Below, piece by piece: positions 63,931 to 64,000 of a stretch of DNA of 64,000 bases. The notes beneath the pieces were generated by a model, which did no database searches, had not been told where the DNA came from, and saw nothing but the letters and a program-made list of their open reading frames with translations. This stretch comes from an uncultured Eubacteriales bacterium (GTDB lineage Bacteria; Bacillota; Clostridia; Oscillospirales; Acutalibacteraceae): the NCBI GenBank assembly GCA_934436505.1, contig CAKSAP010000006.1, positions 31,724 through 95,723 on the forward strand. The letters run 5' to 3'. Position numbers and translations under genes: made by a program. The number at the start of each line of letters is the position of its first letter. Within the stretch, counting starts at the first letter, position 1.

Positions 63931-64000
63931 TAGGACGGATTTTGCGGACATTCAAAATAAAAAAGAATGTGGAGGTAACAGACAATGGCAAAATCATTAT
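63929..64000 (+). mobile_element. Possible left end of an inserted element
   Basis: At 63929 the helicase homology stops and a segment begins TGTAGGACGGATTTTGCGGA. Ends starting 5'-TG are typical of IS21-like and Tn7-like elements. A ribosome site GGAGGT (63971-63976) and ATG at 63985 (MAKSL-type start) then open a new gene that runs off the window. The identity cannot be settled from 72 bases. Confidence 0.4.

Overview
The window looks like a chromosomal segment of an anaerobic, spore-forming Clostridia member, most likely an Oscillospiraceae/Ruminococcaceae gut commensal. I base this on SpoVAD, pyruvate formate-lyase with its activase, a GlgB-C-D-A glycogen cluster containing the Firmicutes-type GlgD, a short two-part cobalamin methionine synthase, strong AGGAGG ribosome sites and pectin/mucin sugar genes. 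Species cannot be named from the sequence alone.

Layout. 1-4.9 kb: core operon nadD(end)-yqeK-rsfS-leuS, a 37-aa ORF and a secreted esterase. 5.0-7.8 kb: gamma-carbonic anhydrase-like protein, araA-araD. 7.9-14.4 kb: spoVAD, a small membrane protein, an Rrf2 regulator, MetH reactivation protein plus short MetH, and nifS-nifU behind a perfect dyad operator. 14.7-18.1 kb: DUF134 regulator, pflB, pflA. 18.1-26.1 kb: GH29 fucosidase-like enzyme, GPH symporter, PHP phosphoesterase, LysR regulator, cytidylate-kinase-like protein, MATE exporter. 26.1-28.7 kb: an accessory patch with dispersed repeats, gene remnants, small ORFs, two tRNA-like RNAs, a possible orphan small RNA, and genuine tRNA-Glu and tRNA-Met.

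28.8-34.9 kb: a compact phage head-assembly cassette (small and large terminase, portal, protease, capsid, three connector-type proteins) with no tail, lysis, integrase or replication genes. 35.1-40.9 kb: glycogen synthesis operon. 40.9-44.8 kb: XRE regulator, an LRR/SLH surface protein and a dipeptidase. 45.3-51.5 kb: a seven-gene operon combining a D-amino acid transaminase, both halves of the D-glutamate cyclase architecture (DUF4392 and DUF1445), the three-part 5-oxoprolinase PxpABC and alanine racemase. It reads as a D-glutamate/5-oxoproline recycling pathway.

51.5-56.4 kb: an orphan gene between direct repeats, a second MATE exporter, and a minus-strand set (deiminase, 3-methyladenine glycosylase, BC1881-like and 38-aa proteins). 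56.6-64 kb: a two-lobed AAA+ protein, a membrane zinc-ribbon protein, hypothetical proteins, and a large helicase whose frame loses helicase motif VI at about 63929, where a possible mobile-element end begins.

A pattern seen at several scales is the duplication of a terminator on each side of a cargo: the XRE/LRR pair, the 199-aa gene, and the putative small RNA. This suggests cargo gain or loss by recombination at terminators.
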